A stretch of 64,000 nt of DNA from Saccharopolyspora erythraea NRRL 2338. Its GTDB lineage: Bacteria > Actinomycetota > Actinomycetes > Mycobacteriales > Pseudonocardiaceae. The position numbers were made by a program, and so were the translations under genes. Positions 54,829 to 64,000 of this stretch are shown in pieces. The DNA lies in NCBI RefSeq assembly GCF_000062885.1, contig NC_009142.1, forward strand, positions 7,553,584 to 7,617,583, read 5' to 3'. The notes beneath the pieces are model-generated. The model had not been told where the DNA came from. It searched no databases and saw only the letters and a list, made by a program, of their open reading frames with translations. Positions within the stretch are counted from its first letter, which is position 1, and every line of letters begins with the position of its first letter.

Positions 54829-55806
54829 TCAGGACTTCAGCGGCGGCGGGTTCCGGCGCAGCCGCAGCCCGATGCCGCCGGCGGCCAGGAAGACGACGCC
54901 GACCAGCAGCACCACGAGCGGGCCGCTGAGCGCGCCACCCGTCCAGTCCCACACCGCCTCCGGCACCGACACCGTCACGCCGACCACGCCCAGCACGAGC
55001 AGGACGGCGGCGCGTTCGGCCAGGTAGGCGGCGAAGCAGCCGAGCGCGATCAGCAGCGTCAGCCCGTAGCCCCACCACGGCTGCTCGGAGGTCAGCGGGT
55101 ACTGCGACCCGGCGAGGGCGATCACCACGCCGGCCCCCAGCGCGGTCTGGCGGTGCCGCAGCGCACCGGTGGCGGCGAGCGCCGTCCACACCGCGCCCAG
55201 CGCCACCAGCGCCGTCGTCATCAGCGGCGTCGACTCGCTGAACCACTCCTCGCCCGCGGAGACCACCACGCCGACGCTGAAGCCGACGGCCACCACCAGC
55301 AGCGGCAGCCCCCGCACCACGGCGTAGCCGAGCAGCGCGACCAGCAGGCCCGTCGCCGTGGCGGCCAGCGACTCGTAGGCGTCCACGCCGCTGCCGACCG
55401 CCAGCGCCGCCGTGCAGGCCCCGAGCGCGAACAGCACTCCCACGATCCGGCCGCGCGGTGACGCCGGCTGGGCGGCGAACGCGCGCGCACCGCGCGGTCC
55501 ACCGGCGATGACCAGACCGGCCGCGGCCAGCGCCAGCGTCGCCGCGACGAGCAGACCGACGCGAGCCGGGCGGGTGAGGTCCTCCCAGGACATGCCCACC
55601 AGCAAGGATGCCCCGCCGAGCACGAGCGCGCCGCCGATGTAGCCGAGCACCTCCCAAAGCCCGCTCCCGGTGCTCTCCGGCGCCGCGCGCGGGGAGTCGA
55701 GTTCCTCGAGAACGGCCGCCACCTGCTCGCGGGTCAGCACACCCCGGTCGGCCAGCCGCTCCAGCCGTGCACGTTGTTCCGGCGACAGACGATGCGTTTC
55801 GTTCAT
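54829..55806 (-). CDS. Multi-spanning membrane protein, DUF2157-like N-terminus
   Basis: A 325-residue protein. The first 40 residues are a soluble helical head (MNETHRLSPEQRARLERLADRGVLTREQVAAVLEEL in parts), as in DUF2157 proteins. It is followed by about ten hydrophobic helices. No catalytic motif is visible. The start is the ATG giving MNETHRLS; upstream in-frame sequence overlaps a transposon relic. Function unknown. Confidence 0.75.
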   Translation of the reverse strand: MNETHRLSPEQRARLERLADRGVLTREQVAAVLEELDSPRAAPESTGSGLWEVLGYIGGALVLGGASLLVGMSWEDLTRPARVGLLVAATLALAAAGLVIAGGPRGARAFAAQPASPRGRIVGVLFALGACTAALAVGSGVDAYESLAATATGLLVALLGYAVVRGLPLLVVAVGFSVGVVVSAGEEWFSESTPLMTTALVALGAVWTALAATGALRHRQTALGAGVVIALAGSQYPLTSEQPWWGYGLTLLIALGCFAAYLAERAAVLLVLGVVGVTVSVPEAVWDWTGGALSGPLVVLLVGVVFLAAGGIGLRLRRNPPPLKS

Positions 55807-55892
55807 GGGATTTGTTGGCGGCGGAGAACCTTGCCCTTGGGCATGTTGACGAGCCGCCTGCCTCCTCTCGGCGCTATGCTGATCAAGCCCTT

Positions 55893-56060
55893 CCGGTGTT
55901 CCCACGGGGTGTGGGACGTGGCCTGTGGAGCGGGTGTAAGACCTCCGGGCGTTTTCTGCGTCCCTCGCCTTAACCGGGGAGGCAACCGGCGATGAAGCAG
56001 GAAGCTTCCGCTGCGAGGCGGAAGGGATTCCCCCAGCTTCAGCTGTGGGGAGGAAACCCA
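55893..56060 (+). mobile_element. Relic of an IS200/IS605-family element (tnpB 3' end and right end)
   Basis: Only the tail remains. In one frame the sequence reads HGVWDVACGAGVRPPG, the usual C-terminal tail of actinobacterial TnpB. After a frame change it continues as MKQEASAARRKGFPQLQLWGG, matching TnpB's KQE..GIP.L end. The DNA ends with the hairpin CCCCAGCTTC-AGCTGTGGGG (56031-56050), the kind that forms the 3' part of the TnpB guide RNA and right end. No RuvC active-site segment or start is present, so it is inactive. The rest of the gap between the DUF2157-like gene and truA holds nothing else. Confidence 0.6.
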
Positions 56061-56179
56061 TCCCCGCCAGTACAACATCGGAGCGCGGGTTTCGCGGTGA
56101 GCACTTCTACTCACTCCGCGGCGATCAGCACGCCCGTGCCGGCGCTGAGCTGGCCGCAGACGACCCGAAACGGTTTCGG

Positions 56180-57070
56180 CTATCCGCCGAGCCCGAGGGT
56201 GCGCACGGCGCGTGTGCGGGCGGCACGGTCGGCGAGCTCTTCGTCGGACGGGTAGTCGACGCCGACGAGGGTCAGCCCGTGCGCGGGCGCCACGGTGCTG
56301 GTGCGCTCGGCCGCGCGCAGCGCCTCGGCCGGCCAGGTCCGCGAGCGGCGGCCGTCGCCGACCATGAGCAGCGCGCCGACCAGGCTGCGGACCATGGAGT
56401 GGCAGAAGGCGTCGGCGCTGACCCGCGCCACCAGCAGGTGCGGTTCGGCGCGCTCCCACGAGAAGCGCTGCAACTCCCGCACGGTGGTCGCGCCCTCGCG
56501 CTGCTTGCAGAACGCGGCGAAGTCGTTGAGCCCCAGCAGGTCCTCGGAAGCGGCGTTCAACGCGTCCACGTCGAGCGGACGGTTCCAGGACAGGGTGTCC
56601 CGGCGCCGCAACGGGTCCACACCCCAAGGCGCGTCGGAGACCTGGTAGCGGTAGTGCCTGCGCATTGCCGAGAACCGCGCGTCGAACCCCGCCGGAGCCA
56701 CCCGTGCGCCGAGCACCCGCACGTCACCGGGCAGGATCCGGTTCCAGCGGTGGCGCATCCGGTCCAGATCGGGGATCCCGTGCTCGTCGAGCGGCAACCG
56801 CCCGCCCTCGTCCGGAGCCGAAGGCACGACGTCGACGTGGACGACCTGTCCCGTCGCGTGCACCCCGGTGTCGGTGCGCCCCGCCACGACGACCGAGCGC
56901 GGCACCGAACGGCCCGGGGGCTGCTTGCGCAGCGCGTCCTCCAGCAGCCCCTGCACCGTGCGGCGGTCGGGCTGCTTGGCCCAGCCGAAGAAGTCGGTGC
57001 CGTCGTAGGAGACCTCCAGACGCAGACGGACGAGCCCGCCCTCCCCGGAGGGAGCGGCGGGCTCGTCCAC
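56180..57070 (-). CDS. truA: tRNA pseudouridine synthase A
   Basis: A 296-residue enzyme making pseudouridine at positions 38-40 of tRNA anticodon arms. The catalytic Asp67 is in [42 protein letters not shown] and [19 protein letters not shown] follow the family. The GTG start is 20 bases after the rplQ stop, so it closes the alpha operon, as in M. tuberculosis (Rv3455c). Confidence 0.95.
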   Translation of the reverse strand: MDEPAAPSGEGGLVRLRLEVSYDGTDFFGWAKQPDRRTVQGLLEDALRKQPPGRSVPRSVVVAGRTDTGVHATGQVVHVDVVPSAPDEGGRLPLDEHGIPDLDRMRHRWNRILPGDVRVLGARVAPAGFDARFSAMRRHYRYQVSDAPWGVDPLRRRDTLSWNRPLDVDALNAASEDLLGLNDFAAFCKQREGATTVRELQRFSWERAEPHLLVARVSADAFCHSMVRSLVGALLMVGDGRRSRTWPAEALRAAERTSTVAPAHGLTLVGVDYPSDEELADRAARTRAVRTLGLGG

Positions 57071-57090
57071 GGCGTCGCTGCGCGCAGGGA

Positions 57091-57642
57091 TCAGGACTCG
57101 TCCTTCTTCTCCGCGGCAGTGTCCTCGGCCTTGGCCTCCTCGGCCGGAGCCTCGGTGGACTCGGCCTCGGTCGACTCGGTGGTCTCGGTGGTCTCCTCGG
57201 CCTTGGCCTCGGTGGCCTCCGCCTTGGCCTTCTCGTCCTTGGCGAACTTGGTGCCGCGGGCCGCCTCGGCCTCGGCGGTGACGGTCTTCTCGGTCACCAG
57301 CGCGATCACGGCCATCTTGGCGTTGTCACCACGACGCGGCATCGCCTTGACGATCCGGGTGTAGCCACCGTTGCGGTCGGCGAAGTGCGGACCGATCTCG
57401 GCGAAGAGCTTGTGCACGACGTCCTTGTCGCGGATGGTCTTCATGACCTCGCGACGGTTGTGCAGGTCGCCCTTCTTGGCTTTGGTGATCAGACGCTCGG
57501 CGAGCGGCCGCAGCCGTTTCGCCTTCGCCTCGGTCGTGGTGATCTTCCCGTGCTCGAACAGCGAGGTGGCCAGGTTGGCCAGCATCAGCCGCTCGTGCGA
57601 CGGCGACCCGCCGAGACGCGCTCCCTTGGTCGGGGTGGGCAT
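57091..57642 (-). CDS. rplQ: 50S ribosomal protein L17
   Basis: A 183-residue protein. The L17 core is residues 1-120 ([25 protein letters not shown] in parts, [29 protein letters not shown]). A C-terminal extension of about 60 Glu/Ala/Thr-rich residues ([16 protein letters not shown]) is typical of actinobacteria. It follows rpoA in the alpha operon. Confidence 0.96.
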   Translation of the reverse strand: MPTPTKGARLGGSPSHERLMLANLATSLFEHGKITTTEAKAKRLRPLAERLITKAKKGDLHNRREVMKTIRDKDVVHKLFAEIGPHFADRNGGYTRIVKAMPRRGDNAKMAVIALVTEKTVTAEAEAARGTKFAKDEKAKAEATEAKAEETTETTESTEAESTEAPAEEAKAEDTAAEKKDES

Positions 57643-57692
57643 CGGTTGCTCCTCTCAAGGCGCGGATCGGTTCCCCTCACCGCGCGAAACAG

Positions 57693-58772
57693 CTACAGCT
57701 GCTCTGTCTCCGCGTAGTCCTGGCCGTCGTCGTAGCCGTTGTCCTCGACCCGGCCGAGACCACCGACGGTCTCGGTCTCCGAGGCCCAACCCTCGGACGG
57801 GTACTCCGCCGCGGCGGCGGACGGGTCGAACCCGGGCGGGCTGTCCTTGAGCGACAGGCCCAGTCCGACCAGCTTCAGCTTGACCTCGTCGATGGACTTC
57901 GCACCGAAGTTGCGGATGTCCAGCAGGTCGGCCTCGCTGCGCGAGACCAGCTCGCCGACGGTGTGGATGCCCTCCCGCTTGAGGCAGTTGTAGGAGCGCA
58001 CCGTCAGGTCGAGGTCCTCGATCGGCATCGCGTAGGCCGCGATGGTGTCCGCCTCGGCGGGCGACGGACCGATCTCGATGCCCTCGGCGTCGACGTTGAG
58101 CTCGCGCGCGAGCCCGAACAGCTCCACCAGGGTCCGCCCCGCCGAGGCCACCGCGTCGCGCGGCGTGATCGACGGCTTGGTCTCCACGTCGAGGATCAGC
58201 TTGTCGAAGTCCGTCCGCTGCTCGACACGGGTCGCCTCGACCTTGTAGGTCACCTTCAGCACCGGCGAGTAGATCGAGTCGACCGGGATGCGGCCGATCT
58301 CGGCACCGGTCTGCTTGTTCTGCACCGCCGGGACGTAGCCGCGACCACGCTCCACGACCAGCTCGATCTCCAGCTTGCCCTTCCCGTTGAGGGTGGCGAT
58401 GTGCAGATCGGGGTTGTGCACCGTGACACCGGCGGGCGGCACGATGTCGGCCGCGGTGACCTCACCGGGGCCCTGCTTGCGCAGGTACATCGTGACCGGC
58501 TCGTCCTCCTCGGAGCTGACGACCAGCTCCTTGAGGTTCAGGATGACGTCGGTGACGTCCTCCTTCACGCCCGGGATCGTGGTGAACTCGTGCAGCACAC
58601 CGTCGATGCGCAGGCTGGTGACCGCCGCACCCGGGATCGACGAGAGCAGGGTGCGCCGGAGCGAGTTGCCGAGGGTGTAGCCGAAGCCCGGCTCCAGCGG
58701 CTCGATGACGAACCGGGAACGGGTCTCGGCGACTGCCTCTTCGGCCAGTGAAGGTCGCTGGGAGATGAGCAC
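57693..58772 (-). CDS. rpoA: RNA polymerase subunit alpha
   Basis: A 359-residue subunit. The N-terminal domain has [31 protein letters not shown] and [20 protein letters not shown]; the C-terminal domain has [23 protein letters not shown] and [19 protein letters not shown]. It starts with GTG (MLISQRPSL). It lies in the alpha operon, 50 bases upstream of rplQ, with a structured spacer after rpsD. Confidence 0.97.
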   Translation of the reverse strand: MLISQRPSLAEEAVAETRSRFVIEPLEPGFGYTLGNSLRRTLLSSIPGAAVTSLRIDGVLHEFTTIPGVKEDVTDVILNLKELVVSSEEDEPVTMYLRKQGPGEVTAADIVPPAGVTVHNPDLHIATLNGKGKLEIELVVERGRGYVPAVQNKQTGAEIGRIPVDSIYSPVLKVTYKVEATRVEQRTDFDKLILDVETKPSITPRDAVASAGRTLVELFGLARELNVDAEGIEIGPSPAEADTIAAYAMPIEDLDLTVRSYNCLKREGIHTVGELVSRSEADLLDIRNFGAKSIDEVKLKLVGLGLSLKDSPPGFDPSAAAAEYPSEGWASETETVGGLGRVEDNGYDDGQDYAETEQL

Positions 58773-58804
58773 TTGAGTTTCCTTTCCTCACGGCGCCCGC
58801 TATT

Positions 58805-58920
58805 TGACGCCGATGGGACGCGTGCCCGCTCGAAGCGGGCCGGTGGCGGTGGTATCGGCCCACCACCACCGCGACTGCCACCGCCGGCGACCACGTGGTG
58901 GCCGCCGGCGGAAGGCGTCA
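58805..58920 (-). repeat. Nested inverted repeats in the rpsD-rpoA spacer
   Basis: TGACGCC and GGCGTCA flank the stretch, enclosing GCCCGCTCGAAGCGGGC (58827-58843 region), GGTGGCGGTGG / CCACCACCACC and CCGCCGGCG / CGCCGGCGG arms around a CCACGTGG core. Together they could fold into a multi-branched structure in the mRNA, perhaps regulatory or a processing site. Confidence 0.5.
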
Positions 58921-59523
58921 CTTCGAGTAGAGCTCGACGATGAGCTGCTCGGTGACCGGGGTGTCGATCTGCGCGCGCTCCGGGCGCTGGTGCACCAGGA
59001 TCCGCAGGTTCGAGGGCACGACCTGCAGCCAGGCCGGGACCGGGCGCTCGCCGATGGTCTCCTTGGCGATGATGAACGGAGTGGTGCCCAGCGACTTCTG
59101 CTTGACGTCGATGATGTCCCACTTCGACACCTGGTAGCTGGGGATGTTCACCTTCTTGCCGTTGACCGTGAAGTGGCCGTGGCTGACCAGCTGGCGGGCC
59201 ATCCGCCGGGTGCGGGCCAGGCCCGCCCGGTAGACGACGTTGTCCAGCCGGCACTCCAGCACCTGCAGGAGGTTGTCACCCGTCTTGCCGGGACGCCGGT
59301 TGGCCTCCTCGTAGTACGAGCGGAACTGCCGCTCCAGCACGCCGTAGGTGAACTTCGCCTTCTGCTTCTCCTGGAGCTGCAGCAGGTACTCGGTTTCCTT
59401 GATCCGCGCGCGGCCGTGCTGGCCGGGCGGGTACGGCCGGCGCTCGAACGCCTGGTCGCCCCCGACGAGGTCGACCTTCAGACGGCGGGACTTGCGGGTC
59501 GCGGGACCGGTGTAACGAGCCAT
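58918..59523 (-). CDS. rpsD: 30S ribosomal protein S4
   Basis: A 201-residue assembly protein of the 30S subunit. It begins [22 protein letters not shown] and has the S4 RNA-binding motif [40 protein letters not shown] in order, and the C-terminal [22 protein letters not shown]. No zinc-binding Cys is present, so it is the Cys-free form. It is also a known autoregulator of the alpha operon in E. coli. Its stop coincides with the spacer repeats. Confidence 0.96.
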   Translation of the reverse strand: MARYTGPATRKSRRLKVDLVGGDQAFERRPYPPGQHGRARIKETEYLLQLQEKQKAKFTYGVLERQFRSYYEEANRRPGKTGDNLLQVLECRLDNVVYRAGLARTRRMARQLVSHGHFTVNGKKVNIPSYQVSKWDIIDVKQKSLGTTPFIIAKETIGERPVPAWLQVVPSNLRILVHQRPERAQIDTPVTEQLIVELYSK

Positions 59524-59546
59524 CTTCTATCTCTCCCTTCCCGCGA

Positions 59547-59951
59547 TCAGACCCGGCGCCGCTTGGGCGGGCGGCAGCCGTTGTGCGGCTGCGGGGTCAC
59601 GTCCTGGATCGTGCCGACCTCGAGACCGGCGGCCTGCAGCGAGCGGATCGCCGTCTCACGGCCCGAGCCCGGGCCCTTGACGAAGACGTCGACCTTCTTC
59701 ATGCCGTGCTCAGCAGCCTTGCGGGCGGCGTTCTCGGCGGCCATCTGCGCGGCGAACGGGGTGGACTTGCGGGAGCCCTTGAACCCGACGTGGCCGGCGG
59801 AGGCCCAGCTGATCACCGCACCGGTGGGGTCGGTGATCGAGACGATGGTGTTGTTGAACGTGCTCTTGATGTGCGCCTGGCCGTGAGCGACGTTCTTCTT
59901 TTCCTTGCGCCGCACCTTCTTGACGGCGCCGGCGCGAGACTTGGGTGGCAT
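59547..59951 (-). CDS. rpsK: 30S ribosomal protein S11
   Basis: A 134-residue protein with [63 protein letters not shown] and the C-terminal [16 protein letters not shown]. These are all S11 signatures. It starts with ATG, is 25 bases after rpsM and precedes rpsD. It helps form the platform of the 30S subunit and the mRNA exit channel. Confidence 0.97.
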   Translation of the reverse strand: MPPKSRAGAVKKVRRKEKKNVAHGQAHIKSTFNNTIVSITDPTGAVISWASAGHVGFKGSRKSTPFAAQMAAENAARKAAEHGMKKVDVFVKGPGSGRETAIRSLQAAGLEVGTIQDVTPQPHNGCRPPKRRRV

Positions 59952-59976
59952 ATCTGTCGTGGTCTCCTAGCGAGGC

Positions 59977-60354
59977 TTACTTCTTCCCGGCCTTCTTCTT
60001 GCCGGCGACCGTCTTCTTCGGGCCCTTGCGGGTGCGGGCGTTGGTCTTGGTCCGCTGCCCGTGCACCGGGAGGTGGCGGCGGTGCCGCAGCCCCTGGTAG
60101 CACCCGATCTCGATCTTCCGGCGGATGTCGGCCTGGACCTCGCGGCGGAGGTCACCCTCGAGCCGGTAGTTCTCGAGCGCCTCGCGCAGCTTCGCGAGCT
60201 GGTCGTCGTCGAGGTCCTTCGGGCGAACGTCGAACGAGATGTCCGTCGCCCGCAGGATCTCCTTCGAGCGGGTACGGCCGATGCCGTAGATGTAGGTCAG
60301 CGCGATCTCCATCCGCTTCTCGCGGGGGAGGTCGACGCCGGCGAGCCGTGCCAT
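59977..60354 (-). CDS. rpsM: 30S ribosomal protein S13
   Basis: A 125-residue protein of the head of the 30S subunit. It reads [26 protein letters not shown] in parts, [45 protein letters not shown] in parts, and the basic C-terminus. The ATG is standard. The gap to rpmJ upstream is 174 bases and shows no gene. Confidence 0.97.
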   Translation of the reverse strand: MARLAGVDLPREKRMEIALTYIYGIGRTRSKEILRATDISFDVRPKDLDDDQLAKLREALENYRLEGDLRREVQADIRRKIEIGCYQGLRHRRHLPVHGQRTKTNARTRKGPKKTVAGKKKAGKK

Positions 60355-60528
60355 CTGGCAGGTCTCCTTCGTTGTCGCTCCAGGTCTGCTCCCTCACCAT
60401 CTGCGCATCGGGTGCGCAGCCCCGGCCTGGAGCCCGGGGGTCGGCCCGCTCGCTCTTGAACGGGCAGGTCGAAAGGGAGTTCCTTCACTTGTGCCTGCGT
60501 TCGCGGTGCCTGGCACCGCGATCCGCGA

Positions 60529-60642
60529 TCAGCCCTGGCGCTGCTTGTGGCGCTGGTTGTCGCAGATGACCAGGACGCGCCCGTGGCGGCGGATGACCTG
60601 GCACTTGTCGCAGATTCGCTTCACACTCGGCTGGACCTTCAC
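60529..60642 (-). CDS. rpmJ: 50S ribosomal protein L36
   Basis: A 37-residue ribosomal protein, [14 protein letters not shown]... with the four zinc ligands C11, C14, C27 and H32, so it is the zinc-binding (C+) form. The GTG start lies 52 bases after infA. It is easily missed because a larger open frame covers it. It is always between infA and rpsM in this operon. Confidence 0.93.
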   Translation of the reverse strand: MKVQPSVKRICDKCQVIRRHGRVLVICDNQRHKQRQG

Positions 60643-60694
60643 GGTCGTGCTCTCCTGCTCGGACGCGTGTCCGGTCTCCCGGACACCGTGGAGG

Positions 60695-60916
60695 TCACTT
60701 GTAGCGGTAGACGATGCGCCCACGGGAAAGGTCGTAGGGCGAGAGCTCCACAACGACCCGGTCCTCGGGCAGGATGCGGATGTAGTGCTGACGCATCTTG
60801 CCACTGATGTGTGCGAGGACCTTGTGCCCGTTCTCCAACTCGACGCGGAACATCGCGTTGGGGAGCGGCTCGATCACGCGACCCTCGACCTCAATGGCCC
60901 CGTCTTTCTTGCCCAT
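60695..60916 (-). CDS. infA: Translation initiation factor IF-1
   Basis: A 73-residue S1-like OB-fold protein starting [23 protein letters not shown] in parts, with [30 protein letters not shown] in parts and [18 protein letters not shown] at the end. It is close to the standard 72-73 residues. It heads the infA-rpmJ-rpsM-rpsK-rpsD-rpoA-rplQ-truA operon in this window. Confidence 0.97.
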   Translation of the reverse strand: MGKKDGAIEVEGRVIEPLPNAMFRVELENGHKVLAHISGKMRQHYIRILPEDRVVVELSPYDLSRGRIVYRYK

Positions 60917-61336
60917 GTCCTCCGCGTTTCGTGACGGTGACGGTTTGTCGACAATTCCTTGTCGCACCGCGAGCCCCGGTCTCCCGGGTACCGCGGCGGA
61001 CACACCACTACCTCGGTTCGAGGAGCCGGGGTAACGTGCCACGAGAAGGCGATCACCCGTCCGGCCGGGTCGACGAGGACCCGGTCCGATCAGCGCGGCC
61101 TCTGTGAGCACAGGCACAACGAACCGACGCAGCCAGTGCGCCGTTGCTCCACTGTACGCGGCCGGTGGAACCGCCTCCACATCGGGGCAGGCCGACTGCG
61201 CAGGCAGTTCGCCCGGGCGGGGGTCTGCGACCACCCCATCCGGACCGGCTCGGCGGTTGCGGGGCCGATCAGCCGCTCATTACCTTCGAGATCGCTTCGC
61301 TCGCGGGGCCGCACTGCCAATCCAACGAGGAGAAAC
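60917..61336. other. Intergenic region upstream of infA and of a methyltransferase gene
   Basis: A 420-base divergent control region between infA and the first methyltransferase. I see no gene here. It should contain the promoter of the alpha operon on the minus strand, and the site for the plus-strand gene, whose GTG follows GAGGAG at 61328-61333. I could not single out a confident -10/-35 pair. Confidence 0.4.
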
Positions 61337-62002
61337 GTGACCGCCCACCACGACCAAAGCAGCCCGGACTCGCCGAAAGCCCTTTACGACAAGGCCGTGG
61401 CCGGAGCGGCGACGATGCTCGACGAGTACCGCACCTTCTTCGCGACCGCGCTCCGCAACCCCCGCATGGTCGGCGCAGCCACGCCCACGTCGTCCGCGGT
61501 GGCGGCCACCGTCGGCCAGGTGGTGCCGACCACCGGCGAGCCGGTCGTCCTCGAGCTCGGCCCGGGCACGGGCTCGCTGAGCAACGGCATCCACGACCGG
61601 CTGCCCACGGGCGCCCGCCACATCGGCATCGAGCTCGGCGCCGACATGGTCGAACACCTGCGCGAGCACAAGCCGTGGATGGAGGTCGTGCACGGCGACG
61701 CGGGCGATCTGCTCTCCATCCTCGACCAGCGCGGGATCGGAAAGGTCGACGCGGTCGTCAGCAGCATCCCGTGGTCGCTGCTGGACGACGACGTCCAGGA
61801 CCACATCCTCAAGCAGGTCACCGAGGCCATGGCCCCGCACGCCGCGTTCACCGCGCTGACCTACCTGCCCGCCGACCGCACGGCGGGCGGGCGCAGGTTC
61901 CGGGTCCGGCTGGCCGAGACCTTCGACGAGGTGCTCACCCACACCACGTGGAAGAACTTCCCGCCGATCCTGCACTACCTCTGCCGCAGGCCGCTGGTCT
62001 GA
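61337..62002 (+). CDS. SAM-dependent methyltransferase (PmtA-like) 1
   Basis: A 221-residue class I methyltransferase. VVLELGPGTGSLSNGI is the SAM-binding loop, then IGIELGADMVEHL, HGDAGDLLSIL and the catalytic-region motif VVSSIPWSLLDDDV. This pattern resembles phosphatidylethanolamine N-methyltransferases (PmtA-type) and rRNA-dimethylase relatives. It begins with GTG after GAGGAG. It is followed 176 bases later by a paralogue. Insertion between infA and map is unusual. Confidence 0.75.
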   Translation: MTAHHDQSSPDSPKALYDKAVAGAATMLDEYRTFFATALRNPRMVGAATPTSSAVAATVGQVVPTTGEPVVLELGPGTGSLSNGIHDRLPTGARHIGIELGADMVEHLREHKPWMEVVHGDAGDLLSILDQRGIGKVDAVVSSIPWSLLDDDVQDHILKQVTEAMAPHAAFTALTYLPADRTAGGRRFRVRLAETFDEVLTHTTWKNFPPILHYLCRRPLV

Positions 62003-62019
62003 CGCACGCACCTACGAGG

Positions 62020-62043
62020 CGCCCCCGCCATCCGGCGGGGGCG
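62020..62043 (+). terminator. Terminator after the first methyltransferase gene
   Basis: A 10-bp stem CGCCCCCGCC / GGCGGGGGCG with a 4-base loop, 17 bases after the stop. Confidence 0.6.
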
Positions 62044-62178
62044 TCCTTCGTTCGGGCACCCCAACGACGCGGAACGATCCGGTGAAGTCCGGCGGACACA
62101 TCGGGCGAGCTGCACCATGGGCGCACCGGGGAGCGGCTACGGTCGGTCGCATTCCCGAGCCGACAGGCAGGAGCACCC

Positions 62179-62811
62179 GTGAGCACGCGCGCCAAGCTCC
62201 ACGAGTACCGCACGTTCCTCTCACGCGCCCTGCACCGGCCCGGGGTGGTCGGCGCGGTGCTGCCGACCTCGCACCACGTCGCGGCCGCGGTCGCGACCGT
62301 GGTGCCCACCACCGGCGCGCCGGTCGTGGTCGAGCTCGGTCCCGGCACCGGCGCCCTCAGCGGCGAGATCAGGGCCCGGCTGCCCGAGCGCGGGCGGCAC
62401 CTGGCGGTGGAGATCGACCCCGCGATGGTGCGCTACCTGCGCCAGGCGAAGCCGTGGCTGGAGGTCGTCGAGGGCGACGCGGCGAGGCTGCGGGAGCTGC
62501 TGAGCGCCGTGGGCGTCTCGAAGGCCGACGCCGTCATCAGCAGCATCCCCTGGACCCTGCTGCCCCCGGCGAAGCAGCGGGAACTCCTGTCCGAAGCCGC
62601 CGCGGCGCTCAACCCCGACGGCGTGTTCACCACGGTCACCTACCTGACGACGCTGTGGCGAGCAGCGACCCGCGAGTTCGTCGGAGCCCTGCACGAGACG
62701 TTCGACGAGGTGATGCCGCGCAGCGCGGTGTGGCGCAACGTGCCGCCCAGCCGCGTCTACGTGTGCCGCCGGCCTCGGATCGAGCCGGACGCGGGGGGCG
62801 AACCCGCGTGA
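62179..62811 (+). CDS. SAM-dependent methyltransferase (PmtA-like) 2
   Basis: A 210-residue paralogue of the preceding enzyme: same LHEYRTFLSRAL, VVVELGPGTGALSGEI, LAVEIDPAMVRYL, WLEVVEGDA and VISSIPWTLLPPAK segments, but only moderately similar overall. It starts with GTG after CAGGAG. Tandem copies with a hairpin between suggest separate expression. A phospholipid methylation role is inferred from the family resemblance. Confidence 0.75.
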   Translation: MSTRAKLHEYRTFLSRALHRPGVVGAVLPTSHHVAAAVATVVPTTGAPVVVELGPGTGALSGEIRARLPERGRHLAVEIDPAMVRYLRQAKPWLEVVEGDAARLRELLSAVGVSKADAVISSIPWTLLPPAKQRELLSEAAAALNPDGVFTTVTYLTTLWRAATREFVGALHETFDEVMPRSAVWRNVPPSRVYVCRRPRIEPDAGGEPA

Positions 62812-62954
62812 GGAGCGATCACGAGCGCCCCCGAAGGGCCTGAAGCTTGCGATGACCCAGCAGCCCCGAGAACCACAGCAGTCTCACCAGTCCCGGAAGA
62901 CGCCAACAGACCCGTGCGTCCAGCAGCACGGAAGCCTCAGCCCCCGGGCGGTGA

Positions 62955-63746
62955 TCAGTCTTCGGGCTGGGTGAGCACCCAGGGACCGTCCTCGGTGATG
63001 GCGACGGTGTGCTCCCAGTGCGACGCCCGCGAGCCGTCGGTGGTCACGACGGTCCACTCGTCGTCGAGCTCCACCGTGTCGGCCGAGCCCAGCGTCAGCA
63101 TCGGCTCCACCGCGATGGCCATCCCGACCTTCAGCTTCGGGCCCCTGCCCGGCTTGCCGAGGTTCGGCAGGAACGGGGCCATGTGCATCTCGCTGCCGAT
63201 GCCGTGGCCGCCGTACTCCTCGATGATCCCGTAGTCGATGCCGTCGGCCGCCGCCGAAGCCCGCGCCGAGCTTTCCACCGCGTGCGAGATGTCGCTGAGC
63301 CGGTTGCCCGCCCGCACCTGCTCGATCCCGGCCCACATCGACTCGCGGGTCGCGTCGGAGAGCTTCTGGTCGCGCTCGCTGATCGGGCCGACGCCGATGG
63401 TCACCGCGGAGTCGCCGTGCCAGCCGTCCAGGATCGCCCCGCAGTCGACCGAGAGCAGGTCGCCCTCGGCCAGCACCTCGTGGCGCGACGGGATGCCGTG
63501 GACGACCCGCTCGTTCAGCGACGCGCAGATCGACGCCGGGAAACCCTGGTAGCCCTTGAAGGAAGGCACCGCTCCCGCGTCCCTGATGACCTGTTCGGCG
63601 ACCGCGTCCAGCTCACCGGTGCTCACGCCGGGCTGCGCCTTCGCGGTCACCGCCGCCAGCGCGCGGGCGACGACCAGACCCGCCGCACGCATCGCCTGGA
63701 TCTCGCCGGTGGACTTGAGCTCGATGCCCTTCCCTCTCCGCAACAC
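62955..63746 (-). CDS. map: Methionine aminopeptidase, type I
   Basis: A 263-residue dinuclear metallopeptidase that removes N-terminal Met. The metal ligands are visible: D101 and D112 ([14 protein letters not shown]), H181 ([10 protein letters not shown]), E214 (AVEPML) and E245 (HWEHTVAI). The substrate His83 is in VVHGIPS. It follows adk on the same strand with a 16-base spacer, the standard order in actinobacteria. Confidence 0.96.
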   Translation of the reverse strand: MLRRGKGIELKSTGEIQAMRAAGLVVARALAAVTAKAQPGVSTGELDAVAEQVIRDAGAVPSFKGYQGFPASICASLNERVVHGIPSRHEVLAEGDLLSVDCGAILDGWHGDSAVTIGVGPISERDQKLSDATRESMWAGIEQVRAGNRLSDISHAVESSARASAAADGIDYGIIEEYGGHGIGSEMHMAPFLPNLGKPGRGPKLKVGMAIAVEPMLTLGSADTVELDDEWTVVTTDGSRASHWEHTVAITEDGPWVLTQPED

Positions 63747-63762
63747 GCGAGTCCCCTCCGGC

Positions 63763-64000
63763 TCAGGCCGGCGTGCGCAGCGCCTTGAGCGCGCGCTCGG
63801 TGATGTCCTCGACCGAGCCGACGGCGTCGATCCGGATCAGCTTGTCCCGGTAGTAGTTCAGCAGCGGAGCGGTCTCCGAGCCGTAGACCTGCAGCCTGCG
63901 CCGGATGACGTCCTCGGTGTCGTCGGCCCGGCCGCGCCCGAGCAGGCGCTTGACCAACTCCTCCTCCGGCACGTCGAACTCCAGCACCGCGGTCAGCTCG
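63763..64000 (-). CDS. adk: Adenylate kinase, C-terminal part
   Basis: Only the last 78 or so codons are in the window; the gene continues beyond the right edge. It reads [27 protein letters not shown] in parts, then [25 protein letters not shown], the typical lid-end and C-terminal helix of adenylate kinase, with R-x-D-D for phosphate binding. It precedes map in the secY-adk-map order. Confidence 0.92.
   Translation of the reverse strand, partial: ELTAVLEFDVPEEELVKRLLGRGRADDTEDVIRRRLQVYGSETAPLLNYYRDKLIRIDAVGSVEDITERALKALRTPA

Overview
The window is very GC-rich and looks like an actinomycete of the Pseudonocardiales. A Saccharopolyspora-like genome is my best guess, inferred from the style of its genes: ESX type VII secretion, XRE/DUF397 pairs, DUF3558 lipoproteins, ANTAR and STAS regulators, and frequent GTG/TTG starts. 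It carries the conserved block known from Mycobacterium tuberculosis, alr - nnr - acpS - glmS - glmM - rpsI - rplM - ESX-4 - truA - rplQ - rpoA - rpsD - rpsK - rpsM - rpmJ - infA - map - adk, with several lineage-specific insertions.

Region 1 (1-14.3 kb) is accessory and metabolic. It holds an HxlR regulator, a cupin, the decayed tail of a carboxylesterase, a small His/Ser/Arg repeat protein next to a soluble Ser/Thr kinase, and a lipid-modification operon (hydrolase, FAD oxidoreductase, DUF1365, cyclopropane-fatty-acid-synthase-like methyltransferase). It continues with a GerW-like membrane protein, the malate synthase/HpcH-aldolase pair with a divergent IclR regulator, an acyl-CoA desaturase, a STAS protein and a GAF-ANTAR regulator.

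Region 2 (14.2-22.7 kb) is tightly packed wall-precursor and housekeeping genes on the minus strand: glmS, acpS, nnr (with an apparent one-base frameshift), alr, a hydrolase, tsaE and a DedA protein. Several overlap by about 4 bases.

Region 3 (22.7-29.6 kb) is an insertion between glmS and glmM. It contains Pro/Gln-rich membrane proteins, two paralogous Gln-repeat membrane proteins, two tiny membrane proteins, and an operon of a 103-aa helical protein, a 962-aa WXG-like Gly/Pro-rich protein and a 212-aa helical protein. This looks like a type VII export module.

Region 4 (29.6-54.8 kb) runs from glmM and rpsI-rplM into an expanded ESX-4-type locus. It has two WXG100 proteins, an Hsp70-like/Rv3446c-type membrane protein, EspG, a PPE-like protein, a DUF3558 lipoprotein, a PE-like protein, an XRE/DUF397 pair, EccC, EccD, mycosin, a second PPE-like/helical pair, EccB and EccE. 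The complete machine (EccB, C, D, E, MycP) sits with two EsxA/B-type substrates and three large PPE-like candidates, and with EspG as a likely chaperone.

Region 5 (54.8-64 kb) has a DUF2157-like membrane protein, a relic of an IS200/IS605 tnpB 3' end, the alpha operon from infA to truA, two tandem paralogous SAM methyltransferases on the opposite strand, map, and the 3' end of adk cut by the window edge. No tRNA, rRNA or CRISPR array was seen.
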